A stretch of DNA of 64,000 bases from Paludibacteraceae bacterium (GTDB lineage: Bacteria > Bacteroidota > Bacteroidia > Bacteroidales > Paludibacteraceae): NCBI GenBank assembly GCA_017550335.1, contig JAFZPM010000014.1, positions 124,001 to 188,000 on the forward strand, written 5' to 3'. A program made the translations under genes and the position numbers. The notes under the pieces were generated by a model. That model worked only from the letters and a program-made list of their open reading frames with translations, was not told the origin of the DNA and ran no database searches. Positions 45,977 through 55,285 of this stretch are shown piece after piece. Each line of letters starts with the position of its first letter. Position 1 is the first letter of the stretch.

Positions 45977-47014
45977 TCAACTCTCTGAAATTTCGTTCCA
46001 CATATCCAATGATCTGAGGACCGTCTCGATCCTTTTCTCAAAGGTATGTTCATTGGCGATCAATTCATAGGCGGCCGCATCGTATTCGTCGGAAGGGGCC
46101 GTCAACCTCCGTTCAATCAGTTCCAGGCACTCCTCGTCCGTATGGTACAAAGCGACCTCCCCATTGGGGAACAAGCCGTCGATATACGGGTTTGAGTCAC
46201 ATATCTGGTATGCGCCAGATGCCGATATCTCATAGACCTTCGGATTCGCGCCATATACTTGTTGCTCGTTATGGATATTCAAGACGACCTTCGCCCTATT
46301 ATAGCACAGGTTCAACACATCCGGTGATGTGCTACGGTTCATATAGACGTCCCTTCGCTCCCTCGTGATCCATTTCCACAAGCTCTTGTACCAAGGCTTA
46401 TACACGCCCCAGATGAGTATTTTCCTATCGCCGAACCTCTCCACGACCTTGCCGAGTATCCGTTGTCTCTTCTCGGATTGCCAAATATCACCCGCGAAGA
46501 CGATGTCATAGAGTTTCCGCTCATCGGGTAATCTTCTGTACAAACCCGTATCAGCCGCCTGAGGCAGGAAAGACGCATTCACGCCACACTCTTTTCTCAG
46601 GACCTCCATGTCAGAGCACTCATAACAGAACACCGCACTAGCGTACGGCAGATTCCGTTTCATCAACGGATATCTGCTCACGGAATCGAACATCCAAACC
46701 GCGACGACAGAGTTCACGCTCATCATTTCCGTCACCGAGGGTAGCAAAGCATCCCCGTTCACGATGAAGACAAGATCCGGACGGTACGTTTCATAGACAT
46801 TCCTCACATGATCGGAGAATATTCCATGGCCTTTTTCCCTCAAAGCCTCCCTCTTTCGGGAAAGCTTATAAACCACCTTGTTGTAGAATCCATAGGGATG
46901 GACGGGGTTATCATATGCGCAGACCTTCGCCTCCCATCCCAATCGGCGAAAAGCGTTCGCTATGCTATCATTGAAATAGAAAAAATTAGGGCCTATGATC
47001 AACACCCGTTTCAT
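45977..47014 (-). CDS. CgeB/DUF3880-like glycosyltransferase
   Basis: The 345-residue protein has a GT-B fold with N-terminal MKRVLIIGPNFFYFNDSIANAF and a C-terminal part matching the glycosyl-transferase group of PF13524 type (VVLNIHNEQQVYGANPKVYEISASGAYQICDSNPYIDGLFP, split here around the KVYEISASGA core, then EVALYHTDEECLELI). This family includes spore-coat and surface-glycan transferases. The start overlaps the LicD stop by four bases (ATGA), showing translational coupling, and the stop is two bases before the next start. Confidence 0.85.
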   Translation of the reverse strand: MKRVLIIGPNFFYFNDSIANAFRRLGWEAKVCAYDNPVHPYGFYNKVVYKLSRKREALREKGHGIFSDHVRNVYETYRPDLVFIVNGDALLPSVTEMMSVNSVVAVWMFDSVSRYPLMKRNLPYASAVFCYECSDMEVLRKECGVNASFLPQAADTGLYRRLPDERKLYDIVFAGDIWQSEKRQRILGKVVERFGDRKILIWGVYKPWYKSLWKWITRERRDVYMNRSTSPDVLNLCYNRAKVVLNIHNEQQVYGANPKVYEISASGAYQICDSNPYIDGLFPNGEVALYHTDEECLELIERRLTAPSDEYDAAAYELIANEHTFEKRIETVLRSLDMWNEISES

Positions 47015-47817
47015 TCGTGGAATATTATCTTATCGACATCAAGGATCTGTTTCCTGCCGCTCTCGTCCGGGATCCGCATGTAATCCTTATACAATTCCTT
47101 TAAATGAGCGTCGGTATCAGAGGGTGCGAAGAACTTCCTTCCCTCGAACTCCACTTCGGTCAAAGGGAAGATCGTGTCATGAGGGAACACATGGTCAGAG
47201 CTGAAATATGCGCCATACAATTTCGGGTTCTTGCGGTTCCCGGCAAATGCGCTCAATGCTTTAACGAGGAGAGAGATCGGATGCAACACATACCCCGCGG
47301 TACGGTTAAACAGCCGTTTCAGCCGACTACTATACCCGACATCCCCAAACAGATGGATTTCCCTATACGTTCTCCTGTATATCGCATCAGTAAAACGCCA
47401 AACCGAAGGGGAAGCGACGACAGAGTAATAGAAGATATCCAACCATAGTCCCTGCTCCTTCAGCTTCACGAAATTAGGATAGTAGCAATATGACTTCTTA
47501 TCCCTAATCCTAGTATAGGAGAAAAAAGCATGGGGATCAACCGAAGTGTCCTGAAGAGCGAAACGGTCAGGCAAATCCCTGAGCAAGCACTCCCGCAACC
47601 TATCCTTGTCTTTCTCCAGCACACATACATCGACATCATCATCCCACGGGATAAAGCCCTTATGGCGCACAGCGCCCAACAGCGTGCCGTAATCCAGCCA
47701 ATATGGGATATCATTCGCGCGGCATATGTCATCAAAGGCGATCAACATATCCAACATCCGCAGCTGCGCCTTCCTCAAAGCCGTTCCTTCTCCATTATAT
47801 CTTGAAAGGTCTTCCAT
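47011..47817 (-). CDS. LicD-family phosphotransferase
   Basis: The 268-residue protein carries the LicD core at about residues 27-80: DICRANDIPYWLDYGTLLGAV then RHKGFIPWDDDVDVCV, with the paired acidic residues that bind metal in this nucleotidyltransferase-like fold. LicD proteins move phosphocholine, and relatives (fukutin, FKRP) move ribitol or glycerol phosphate, from a CDP-activated donor onto glycans. No choline kinase or choline uptake gene is nearby, whereas a CTP-type cytidylyltransferase and an SDR lie directly upstream, so an alditol phosphate is a fair guess as cargo. It follows the SDR by 72 bases and overlaps the next gene by four. Confidence 0.9.
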   Translation of the reverse strand: MEDLSRYNGEGTALRKAQLRMLDMLIAFDDICRANDIPYWLDYGTLLGAVRHKGFIPWDDDVDVCVLEKDKDRLRECLLRDLPDRFALQDTSVDPHAFFSYTRIRDKKSYCYYPNFVKLKEQGLWLDIFYYSVVASPSVWRFTDAIYRRTYREIHLFGDVGYSSRLKRLFNRTAGYVLHPISLLVKALSAFAGNRKNPKLYGAYFSSDHVFPHDTIFPLTEVEFEGRKFFAPSDTDAHLKELYKDYMRIPDESGRKQILDVDKIIFHE

Positions 47818-47889
47818 ACTAACGAAACGAAATACTTTATATCATTCTATCGATTCACGAATTGGGGGCTTCAGACCACCTCCGACAAT

Positions 47890-48585
47890 CTACTTGTAGC
47901 AATAACCTCCGTTCACCTCTATCATGCTGCCATTCACGAAAGGATTATCAACGCAGAAACGGTAAGCGTCAACAACTTCATCCACGGAGGCGAAACGATG
48001 GATTGCCGTCTTCTTGTAAATATTTTGCTTGATCTCCTCCGGTTTATTCTTCTGCCAAGGAGTCGCGACAAAGCCCGGGATGATCGCATTAACCGTGGTT
48101 CCCGTCCCATCGAATTCCTTGACAAGGTTCTTCGCCAACGCACAGACTGCCGACTTAGTAACGCCGTAACTCAAAACCGTCGCATGGGGGTGGACCGCCA
48201 TTTGTGAACCCGTGAACAGGATCCTCGACCCGGGAGGAATAGAAGGGAACAACTCCCTGATCATGATATAATGGGAATTCACCGCCACCTCCATCTGGTT
48301 ATCCCAGTCCTCGTCGGAAGTATCCACGAAAGACTTGCGGATGCTCATTCCCGCATTACATACGATACAATCGATTGTGTCTGTTTTAGATTTCACATAA
48401 CGAATAAAATCATAGACCTCTTTCCTAACCGTTTGATCCACCTTAATGGGTTCAAAGTTCGCTATCCTTTCGGTGAAGTCCTCTCCGACATACGTGGCAT
48501 AGACATAGTACCCTTTCCCAATCAACATTTTAGAGACACCCAAGCCTATACCTGACGTGCCACCCGTCACAATCGCAATCTTCAT
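47890..48585 (-). CDS. short-chain dehydrogenase/reductase
   Basis: The 231-residue SDR has the cofactor motif IAIVTGGTSGIGLGVSKML, the NAG motif VCNAGMSIRKS, catalytic Ser in ILFTGSQMAV, and Tyr/Lys in LSYGVTKSAVCALAKNL, with IPGFVATPW and a C-terminal NGSMIEVNGGY, all intact. Substrate is not readable from sequence. It overlaps the cytidylyltransferase fusion gene by four bases (ATGA), so it most likely acts in the same pathway, for example in making the reduced sugar or alditol phosphate that is then coupled to CMP. That role is inference. Confidence 0.9.
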   Translation of the reverse strand: MKIAIVTGGTSGIGLGVSKMLIGKGYYVYATYVGEDFTERIANFEPIKVDQTVRKEVYDFIRYVKSKTDTIDCIVCNAGMSIRKSFVDTSDEDWDNQMEVAVNSHYIMIRELFPSIPPGSRILFTGSQMAVHPHATVLSYGVTKSAVCALAKNLVKEFDGTGTTVNAIIPGFVATPWQKNKPEEIKQNIYKKTAIHRFASVDEVVDAYRFCVDNPFVNGSMIEVNGGYCYK

Positions 48586-49931
48586 ATTTTCATCACATTA
48601 ATCCGTTCCTCGAACTGGTGCATAGCGTTCGCCATGCAGATCGATTCGCTTTTACGCAGTTTAGACGTCGACAGCCTTCCATTGACAATGCAACTCACGA
48701 ACTCCTGTATTTCATATCTGAGTCCAGCGCCATCCCACTGGTAAAAGAACTTTTTATTCAGATTCTGGTTTTCATAACGCAGTTCGAAATAGTCAGTTTT
48801 CCACCAAGGTGCCGGGACATACGCATAGCCCTTCGTGCCAGAGATCACAAGACTGCCCTCCGTCTTCACGCCCAATCCGACCTTAAAGGAGCAAACCGCA
48901 TCCTTGAATCCGAACACACCCTTCGTATACATATCGACGCCATCCTTCATGCGCGAATAGAAATTCAGGTTCTCATAATCAGTTCCACACAACCGAAGGA
49001 TTGGCAATAACGGGTAACTACCCAACTCGTAAAAGGATCCTCCCGCCTGTAGCGAATCGAATTCCCTGAGAGACAAATCATCATCCCAAAGTTTTGAAAG
49101 GGAGGCCTCCACATCGACCACATCACCGATAACCCCGGACTTGATCATGACCGTCAGATGGTTGAAAGCCGGGCAGTAGGCAGTCTTGTTAGCCTCCATA
49201 AGGACAAGATTTGCCCCCTCGGCCAATGAGAACAACTCCGTCGCCTGCTCACCTCTCAGGACCATAGGAGTTTCCGCCAGAACATGTTTTCCATGCTCCA
49301 GAGACTTTCTGATATACTCATAATGGGAAAGATGCGGAGTTGCCACATATACAGCATCAACCATCTCCAGCAGTTCCGCGAAACTGCCACATGGTTTAAC
49401 ATCATCAAATTTTCCCGCGAAAGAGGTTGTTTTTTCATGGTCAATATCATACGCGGCGACCGTCTTGACCCCGCTGACCACCTCCGCCTCGCCAGGGAAG
49501 CGGTTGGCCACACGCCCACAGCCGACGATTCCGACCTTAACATCCCGAGTCGCTTCAGCACGTAGCATCGAGCTGCTGATTCCCTCTGTCCTTGGAAGGT
49601 ATACGACCTTACAGAATTCATTCAGGTAATCAAACTTACCTTCCCAATCACTGCCGATCGCAAAAATATCAATGTCATACTTTTGGATGTCATCGATCTT
49701 CTGTCCAACATAATCCTCAATGATCACCTGATCAGCATATCCAGTCGACTTGACAGCCTCAACACGCTCAAGGACATTGTCCCTAACATTAAGTTTTCCC
49801 CGCTCCTTATCGAAGCTGTCGCTTGTCACTCCAACGATCAGATAATCACCGAGTTCCTTCGCTCGCCGCAATAAGTTTATATGACCCTGATGCAGAAGGT
49901 CATATGTTCCGTAGGTGATGACACGTGTCAT
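48582..49931 (-). CDS. fusion of a TagD-like cytidylyltransferase and a Gfo/Idh/MocA oxidoreductase
   Basis: The 449-residue protein joins two enzymes. Residues 1-130 are a glycerol-3-phosphate cytidylyltransferase-like domain, with VITYGTYDLLHQGHINLLRRA (HxGH at 14-17) and the C-terminal RTEGISSSML signature. From about 133 on it is a Gfo/Idh/MocA dehydrogenase, with VGIVGCGRVANRF as nucleotide loop, DAVYVATPHLSHYEY, and a C-terminal beta domain. In the usual E-K-P motif the lysine is replaced (AETPM), so the oxidoreductase half may be altered or inactive. The ATG at 49931 is used because the longer frame begins with TTG. It is first in the operon and overlaps the SDR gene by four bases. Together these suggest synthesis of a CDP-activated alditol or related phosphate. 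Confidence 0.9.
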   Translation of the reverse strand: MTRVITYGTYDLLHQGHINLLRRAKELGDYLIVGVTSDSFDKERGKLNVRDNVLERVEAVKSTGYADQVIIEDYVGQKIDDIQKYDIDIFAIGSDWEGKFDYLNEFCKVVYLPRTEGISSSMLRAEATRDVKVGIVGCGRVANRFPGEAEVVSGVKTVAAYDIDHEKTTSFAGKFDDVKPCGSFAELLEMVDAVYVATPHLSHYEYIRKSLEHGKHVLAETPMVLRGEQATELFSLAEGANLVLMEANKTAYCPAFNHLTVMIKSGVIGDVVDVEASLSKLWDDDLSLREFDSLQAGGSFYELGSYPLLPILRLCGTDYENLNFYSRMKDGVDMYTKGVFGFKDAVCSFKVGLGVKTEGSLVISGTKGYAYVPAPWWKTDYFELRYENQNLNKKFFYQWDGAGLRYEIQEFVSCIVNGRLSTSKLRKSESICMANAMHQFEERINVMKI

Positions 49932-50131
49932 ATCAATCAATAGATTTGCGAACCTCGCTTAACGCAAAGCCGGAATATTCCTCTAAAATCCGCTCCCAAA
50001 AGAAGCGCCTCATTTTTCTTGAAAAAAACTATGGATACGATAACGTGAGGGACATCCTCTCCAAGCCACGAAATCACATTTTCCAAAAGCTTCGCATTCG
50101 TCAATAACACGGGTTACTGACGAACAACGTA
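49932..50131 (-). other. long transcribed leader of the glycan operon
   Basis: Between the promoter at 50132-50161 and the ATG at 49931 lie about 190 bases with no recognised gene. A 57-codon frame beginning with GTG at 50110 and ending with TGA at 49937 lies in it, 6 bases before the fusion gene start. I saw no strong hairpin with a T run. It could be a regulatory leader. Confidence 0.4.
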
Positions 50132-50161
50132 CAAATATAAGACAAATATCTCAATCCACAA
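50132..50161 (-). promoter_or_regulatory. promoter of the glycan operon
   Basis: On the minus strand TTG (50159-50161) is followed after exactly 19 bases by TATATTTG (50132-50139), a complete consensus match. It should drive the six minus-strand genes from 49931 down to 42273. Confidence 0.75.
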
Positions 50162-50234
50162 AGGGGATTTTTTGCGTTCAAAGAGCAAACAAAGACAAAA
50201 AAACAGGAGGTGGAATAATAGTCTTCGCACCTAC

Positions 50235-50258
50235 CACATCTCTAAAGAATCAGAGATG
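50235..50258. other. perfect inverted repeat after pbpC
   Basis: ACATCTCT and AGAGATGT (8 bp, 8-base loop) lie directly behind the pbpC stop. There is no T run, so it is only a weak candidate for transcription termination or mRNA end protection. Confidence 0.35.
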
Positions 50259-50261
50259 TTT

Positions 50262-52598
50262 TCACTCCGTCACGATCGCCTTGAACTTCTTCTCCAATCG
50301 ATTACCCTCCTCATCCACCACAGTGATCGTATGCTCGCCATCCGTGGTGCTGATACCCTTTTGGTGGAAACGCTTCGTCTCGCCCAAGTACGTCTCGTCC
50401 AAGTGCCAGTAGAGCGTCACGTCCGCCTGCCGGTGCGCCACCTCGAAGATGACCTCTCCCCGCTTACCGTCCATCTCCTTCGGGATATACAACGAGCGGA
50501 AATCCTTCGGATAGACGAACTCCATCACGGAGGCGGACTCTCCCTCGCAACCAGGCTGGTATGGAGGCAACGACAGATAGGATGTGTTGTGCATACGATA
50601 GAAGCTCTCGACCGTAGGAGGAAGGATGAACCAAGGCTTATGCACCATATCCAGCGGAGACATACATTTCTCCGACACCCTATATTTCTCATCCTTAGAG
50701 AGATGGATGATCTGATGGTATGGACATGGCTCACTCTTGGCGCACGGGGCATACAACATCACAGGATCGCCCTGGGGACAATCCTTCCCGCGCAGGAACC
50801 CGCTTTGGTGACAGAGTTCCACGGGCACGAAATCCTTCTGAGGGCAGGCGAACCATGAAGTGTTAGGCATGATGTTGTATATGGCGAACATCAACGGGGC
50901 GGCATATCCCACACCCGTCAATTCAGGACGTCCCTCTCCATCCGCATTGCCTACCCAGACACCCACCACATACTCTGGCGTGGCGCCCACCGCCCATGCA
51001 TCCCTGTTACCGAAACTGGTACCCGTCTTCCACCCGACCTTACGGGAAGAGGAGAATATTCGCCAATCCGCCACGTTCGGACGGTTCAGCTCCTTGATGG
51101 CATCCATGGTGTGCCAAACGGCCCCCGCATGGAACAAGACCGGTTTATCGACCACCTTATGCTTCTCCTCCTGCCGGCAAAGACGAGGCGCATGTATATC
51201 CCCCTCATCATACAGGAAATCACGGTTATATCGGTTCAGCACGCGGGACATGGAGGCATAGACACCCGTCACATCCCAAAGCGTAGCCTCCGCACCACCC
51301 AGGATCAACGTCAGTCCGTAATGGTCGGGCGTGTAATTGAGCGTCGAGATGCCAGCGCGTTGCAGGTAGTCCTGGAACATCGGGATGCCATACTTACGCA
51401 ACATCAGCACGGCGGGTATATTCAGCGAACGGGCCAGCGCCTCATTGGCCGGCACTGCCCCATCAAAAGTACGGTTGAAGTTCTGTGGCTTATAGCCAGC
51501 GATCTGAATCGGCACATCAGGCACCAACATGCGGGGGGTAACCTGCCCGTCCTCAATCATCGCGCAATAGAGGAAAGGTTTCAGGATACTACCCGTGCTA
51601 CGGGGCGCGAGGATCACATCCACCTGGTTGTCGTCAGCATTGTCATAGGCAGCATTGCCACAATAACACAGAACATTGCCTGTGGAGACCTCCACCACCA
51701 ACACGGAGAGGTTCTGGACTCCGTTCTGCGCATAGGCGTTCTTAAAGCGGGAGGCCAAATCCTCCACACTCTTTTGGAGCGTGGCGTTCAACGTGACATA
51801 CACGATCTGTCCATGCTTCTCCCTGTTCATGCGATCCACCAGATGGGGCGCCATCATCTGCAGCGGGAAGACCTGTTCAGGCAGAGGCTCATCCATCGAA
51901 AGGAGAAGCGTCTCCTCGTCGAACTCACCCCGCTCGCACATCGTCCGCAGGAGAGCGTCCCGCTTGCGTTTCAGCGACTCACGGTTCCGCTCCACATGGA
52001 TCATGGAAGGGGCATTCGGCAACACGGCCAAGAGGGCGGCCTCCGCCCAGGAAAGATCTTTCCCCGCCCGTTGGTAGTAACGCCACGAGGCGGTCTGCAC
52101 ACCCACCGTATTGCCACCATATGGCGCATTGGAGACGTACATGGAGAGTATCTCATCCTTCGAATAATGCAGCTCAAGCCACAAGGCGCCGAACGCCTCT
52201 ATGATCTTCTCGGTGAAGACACGTTTCCGATGGTTGCGGCTCATACGGATCACCTGCATGGAGATGGTGCTACCACCGGAAACGACCCTGCCGGCGGAGA
52301 GGTTGAGCCTCAACGCGCGGAAAACAGAGACCGGGTTGACACCCAGATGATGATAGAAGTGTTTATCCTCGAAGCACAGTGTGGCCTTCTTCAGTTTATA
52401 CGGCACCGTATCCATCGGAGGGAACCTCCACTGCCCATCATTCGCCAGACGAGCACCCACCAATTCGCCTTTCTCCGTGAAGACGACCGTGGAATAATCA
52501 TTCGGGAAGAGTTGGAAACGAAGCAGGCATAGCACTGCGAAAAAAACAAAAAGGATGAAAAAGATCCTCGCTTTCCAACTACGAAAATACTTTTTCAT
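50262..52598 (-). CDS. pbpC: penicillin-binding protein 1C (bifunctional glycosyltransferase/transpeptidase)
   Basis: The 778-residue protein has an N-terminal membrane anchor (about 11-29). A GT51 glycosyltransferase domain follows (about 50-220) with EDKHFYHHLGVNP (Glu77) and GGSTISMQVIRM. The transpeptidase domain (about 290-570) has the SxxK motif Ser337 to Lys340 in RSTGSILKPF and the KTG motif in GWKTGTSFGNRDAW. A BiPBP_C beta domain ends the protein (about 690-775). This is the PBP1C layout. PBP1C builds glycan strands and may cross-link them in the periplasm. The alpha-2-macroglobulin gene that often accompanies pbpC is not here. It follows typA by 29 bases, so cotranscription is possible. 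Confidence 0.95.
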   Translation of the reverse strand: MKKYFRSWKARIFFILFVFFAVLCLLRFQLFPNDYSTVVFTEKGELVGARLANDGQWRFPPMDTVPYKLKKATLCFEDKHFYHHLGVNPVSVFRALRLNLSAGRVVSGGSTISMQVIRMSRNHRKRVFTEKIIEAFGALWLELHYSKDEILSMYVSNAPYGGNTVGVQTASWRYYQRAGKDLSWAEAALLAVLPNAPSMIHVERNRESLKRKRDALLRTMCERGEFDEETLLLSMDEPLPEQVFPLQMMAPHLVDRMNREKHGQIVYVTLNATLQKSVEDLASRFKNAYAQNGVQNLSVLVVEVSTGNVLCYCGNAAYDNADDNQVDVILAPRSTGSILKPFLYCAMIEDGQVTPRMLVPDVPIQIAGYKPQNFNRTFDGAVPANEALARSLNIPAVLMLRKYGIPMFQDYLQRAGISTLNYTPDHYGLTLILGGAEATLWDVTGVYASMSRVLNRYNRDFLYDEGDIHAPRLCRQEEKHKVVDKPVLFHAGAVWHTMDAIKELNRPNVADWRIFSSSRKVGWKTGTSFGNRDAWAVGATPEYVVGVWVGNADGEGRPELTGVGYAAPLMFAIYNIMPNTSWFACPQKDFVPVELCHQSGFLRGKDCPQGDPVMLYAPCAKSEPCPYHQIIHLSKDEKYRVSEKCMSPLDMVHKPWFILPPTVESFYRMHNTSYLSLPPYQPGCEGESASVMEFVYPKDFRSLYIPKEMDGKRGEVIFEVAHRQADVTLYWHLDETYLGETKRFHQKGISTTDGEHTITVVDEEGNRLEKKFKAIVTE

Positions 52599-52627
52599 CC
52601 TTGTAGGTATTAGGGTTCAAGGGTCAA

Positions 52628-54430
52628 TCAGACCCTATTCGCGCGTTTTCTCTCGGTCTCGTCCAAGATGATCTTACGGATACGCATGCTCTTCGGAGTC
52701 ACCTCGACATACTCATCCTCCTTGATGTACTCGAGCGCCTCCTCCAGGGAGAAGATGATAGGCGGGATGATACGAGCCTTTTCGTCCGAACTCTTCGAAC
52801 GCATGTTGGTCAACTGCTTGGACTTCGTCACGTTGATGACGATATCATTGTCCTTGCAGTGTTCGCCGACCACCTGACCCGCATAGACCTCGTCCTGCGG
52901 ACTGATGAAGAAACGGCCCCTATCCTGCAACTTATCCAAAGCGTAAGCGAAGACTGTACCCGTCTCCATAGCGATCAGGGAACCATTGGTTCTACGCTCG
53001 ATTTCGCCCTTATAAGGCTGGTACTCCAAGAATCGGTGGGCGATCACACCCTCACCGGCAGTGGCGGTCAGGACATTCGTACGCAAGCCGATGATACCAC
53101 GGGAAGGGATGACGAACTCCAGATGCACACGGTCGCCCTTGCGCTCCATGGAGACCATATCGCCCTTACGGACGGAAACCATCTCGATCACTTTACCGGA
53201 CACCTCATCCGGCAGGTCGATGGTCAACTGCTCGACCGGTTCGCACTTCACGCCATCGATCTCCTTGATGATGACCTGAGGCTGACCCACCTGCAACTCA
53301 TAACCCTCGCGGCGCATCGTCTCGATCAGGACAGACAAGTGGAGCACACCACGTCCATAGACGATCCATTTATCAGAATCAGGGTTCTTCACGACACGGA
53401 GAGCCAAGTTGCGGTCCAACTCTTTCTCCAGACGGTCGTTGATATGTCTTGAGGTGACAAACTTACCCTCCTTACCAAAGAATGGCGAATCATTGATGGC
53501 GAACACCATGCTCATGGTAGGCTCGTCGATCGCGATAGGCGGCAATGGCTCCGGATTCTCGAAGTCACAGATAGTGTCACCGATTTCGAAGTCCTCGATA
53601 CCCACCAATGCGCAAATTTCACCGCAATGTGCCTCACGTACCGTCGCCTGTCCGAAGCCCTCGAACACGCGCAACTCCTTGATGCGCACCTTCTTCACGG
53701 AACCGTCACGCTTCACGAGCGAGAGGTTCTGGGACTCCTGCAAGGTACCACGGTGGATACGACCGATGGCGATACGTCCCACGTAAGAGGAGTAGTCCAA
53801 AGAGGTAACCAACATTTGTGGGGTACCCACATTCATGTGAGGCTCAGGGATATATTTGATGATAGCGTCCAAAACTGGAGTGATATCGTTCTCACGAGGC
53901 TTCTTCCAGTCGTCCGACATCCAGTTATTCTTAGCGGAACCATAGATCGTAGGGAAATCAAGCTGTTCCTCCGTGGCGTCCAGGTTGAACATCAGGTCGA
54001 AGACCTCCTCCTGCACCTCTTCCGGACGGCAGTTCGGTTTGTCCACCTTGTTGATCACTACGATAGGCTTCAGGCCCAATTGGATAGCCTTCTGCAAGAC
54101 GAAGCGCGTCTGCGGCATCGGGCCCTCGAAAGCGTCCACCAGAAGCAACACGCCATCCGCCATGTTGAGCACGCGCTCCACCTCGCCACCGAAGTCGGAG
54201 TGTCCCGGAGTATCTATGATATTGATTTTGTAGTCCTTATAACGGATAGAGACATTCTTAGAAACGATGGTTATACCTCGTTCACGCTCCAAATCATTAT
54301 TGTCCAGAATCAGGTCAGTCGGTTTCTCGTGATCCTTGAACAGGTTTCCAGCCAACAACATTTTATCCACCAACGTCGTCTTACCATGGTCAACGTGAGC
54401 GATAATCGCAACATTTCTAATCTTTTGCAT
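52628..54430 (-). CDS. typA: ribosome-associated translational GTPase TypA/BipA
   Basis: The 600-residue GTPase has G1 [15 protein letters not shown], the switch region with ERERGITI, G3 [19 protein letters not shown]4 INKVDKP and G5-like GSAKNNW, followed by EF-G-like domains II, III and V and the BipA-specific C-terminal domain ([40 protein letters not shown] in part). It binds the ribosome and aids growth under stress. Length is typical. A TAACTTCGCGA box lies about 30 bases upstream. Confidence 0.98.
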   Translation of the reverse strand: MQKIRNVAIIAHVDHGKTTLVDKMLLAGNLFKDHEKPTDLILDNNDLERERGITIVSKNVSIRYKDYKINIIDTPGHSDFGGEVERVLNMADGVLLLVDAFEGPMPQTRFVLQKAIQLGLKPIVVINKVDKPNCRPEEVQEEVFDLMFNLDATEEQLDFPTIYGSAKNNWMSDDWKKPRENDITPVLDAIIKYIPEPHMNVGTPQMLVTSLDYSSYVGRIAIGRIHRGTLQESQNLSLVKRDGSVKKVRIKELRVFEGFGQATVREAHCGEICALVGIEDFEIGDTICDFENPEPLPPIAIDEPTMSMVFAINDSPFFGKEGKFVTSRHINDRLEKELDRNLALRVVKNPDSDKWIVYGRGVLHLSVLIETMRREGYELQVGQPQVIIKEIDGVKCEPVEQLTIDLPDEVSGKVIEMVSVRKGDMVSMERKGDRVHLEFVIPSRGIIGLRTNVLTATAGEGVIAHRFLEYQPYKGEIERRTNGSLIAMETGTVFAYALDKLQDRGRFFISPQDEVYAGQVVGEHCKDNDIVINVTKSKQLTNMRSKSSDEKARIIPPIIFSLEEALEYIKEDEYVEVTPKSMRIRKIILDETERKRANRV

Positions 54431-54459
54431 CTCTGTATTACTTAAAATTTTTCAAGTCG

Positions 54460-54467
54460 CGAAGTTA
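54460..54467 (-). promoter_or_regulatory. -7-like box of typA
   Basis: Minus strand TAACTTCG followed by CGA, 29 bases before the start at 54430. It belongs to the TAnnTTCGCG group. No TTG at 19-21 bases. Confidence 0.4.
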
Positions 54468-54611
54468 TAAAAAAACATCAAAAAGATGTTATCCAACATA
54501 AAACTATTTTTGGGGAATGAAGAATTAAGGGGTAAGAGTTAACCGGAAGGGTGCCCTTAGCAATGTTGACGAAACGTTCCGTCACGCGTCTTATTATCCC
54601 TACCGTCACAT

Positions 54612-54661
54612 AAAAAAGGGACCCTCCTAATCGCAGCCATATGCCAACGACTAAGAGGGTC
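54612..54661 (-). terminator. terminator after the first repeat lipoprotein
   Basis: On the minus strand GACCCTC (54655-54661) and GAGGGTC (54620-54626) enclose a 28-base loop and are followed by CCTTTTTT. The rest of the 54431-54727 gap has no credible gene. Confidence 0.7.
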
Positions 54662-54727
54662 AACAAGTTTTACTAAACAATAGGCCCCTTCCATCACACA
54701 AGGAGGAACCCTAAACAGCATGGTTCA

Positions 54728-55285
54728 TCATTCATCCTCATCCATATCTATGAAGTCGCCAGCGGCGATCTTATCCAACACCTCCTGAGGAAGCCCAGAC
54801 ACACGAGTGAACTCAGTAGTCGCAGAAGAGAACTTGTTCGCCTCAACAGTCACAGGAATTGAATACTGCGGATATGCGGCCAGGCGGATGTGGGTACCAT
54901 CAAACGTATAGCCGTAGCGAGAAACGGACACAGTCACCACGCTGCCTTGTGTCTTCACATAAGCATCGTAATAAAAATCCTTTTCATACATTTGATAGTG
55001 GTCCTCATACCAGTAGAAACCCTCGTAAATCATAATCGAGTCTTTTGTCAGCCAAGTACCGATCAACAGATCGCTTTGGTTTTGGTTCTCACCATTACCC
55101 TCTGAACCCTGGTTCTCCCCATTGTTCTCCGAGCCTTGGTTCTCTCCGTTATTCTCTGAACCCTGTTCACCATTTTGAGTATTGTTATTCACCACATCCT
55201 CCTCATCATCATCGCCACAACTCATGAAAGCGACAGGAGAAACCATCAAAAAAGAAAAAAACACTGCTGAAAATAATTTCTTCAT
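54728..55285 (-). CDS. repeat-bearing lipoprotein (paralogue A)
   Basis: The 185-residue product begins MKKLFSAVFFSFLMVSPVAF and has a lipobox ending at the Cys of FMSC, so it is a lipoprotein. A low-complexity linker follows (GDDDEED, VNNNTQNGE, then three units of the QGSENNGEN type and a final QNQ). The C-terminal domain of about 110 residues starts DLLIGTWLTKDSIMIYEGFYW, resembling the LIGTW opening of small lipocalin-like Bacteroidota lipoproteins. It ends VLDKIAAGDFIDMDEDE. The frame runs 10 codons further up, but the MKKLF start matches paralogue B. Next to it on the same strand lies paralogue B with one repeat unit less. The function is unknown. Confidence 0.8.
   Translation of the reverse strand: MKKLFSAVFFSFLMVSPVAFMSCGDDDEEDVVNNNTQNGEQGSENNGENQGSENNGENQGSEGNGENQNQSDLLIGTWLTKDSIMIYEGFYWYEDHYQMYEKDFYYDAYVKTQGSVVTVSVSRYGYTFDGTHIRLAAYPQYSIPVTVEANKFSSATTEFTRVSGLPQEVLDKIAAGDFIDMDEDE
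55082..55171. repeat. 27-bp tandem repeat inside paralogue A
   Basis: Three imperfect copies of a 27-base unit encode the nine-residue motif QGSENNGEN (last copy QGSEGNGEN). Paralogue B has two copies at about 55935-56000. The size difference is one whole unit, which fits slipped-strand change. Confidence 0.75.

Noticed and set aside
49925..50107. 60-codon plus-strand frame in the leader of the glycan operon
   Set aside because: Antisense to the leader; no promoter or start support and Lys/Arg-rich random composition.
51111..52532. 473-codon open frame antisense to pbpC
   Set aside because: Shadow of pbpC, rich in His/Arg/Gln, no motif.
54478..54666. 62-codon minus-strand frame in the typA/lipoprotein gap
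   Set aside because: It spans the terminator hairpin of the lipoprotein gene and has no family resemblance.
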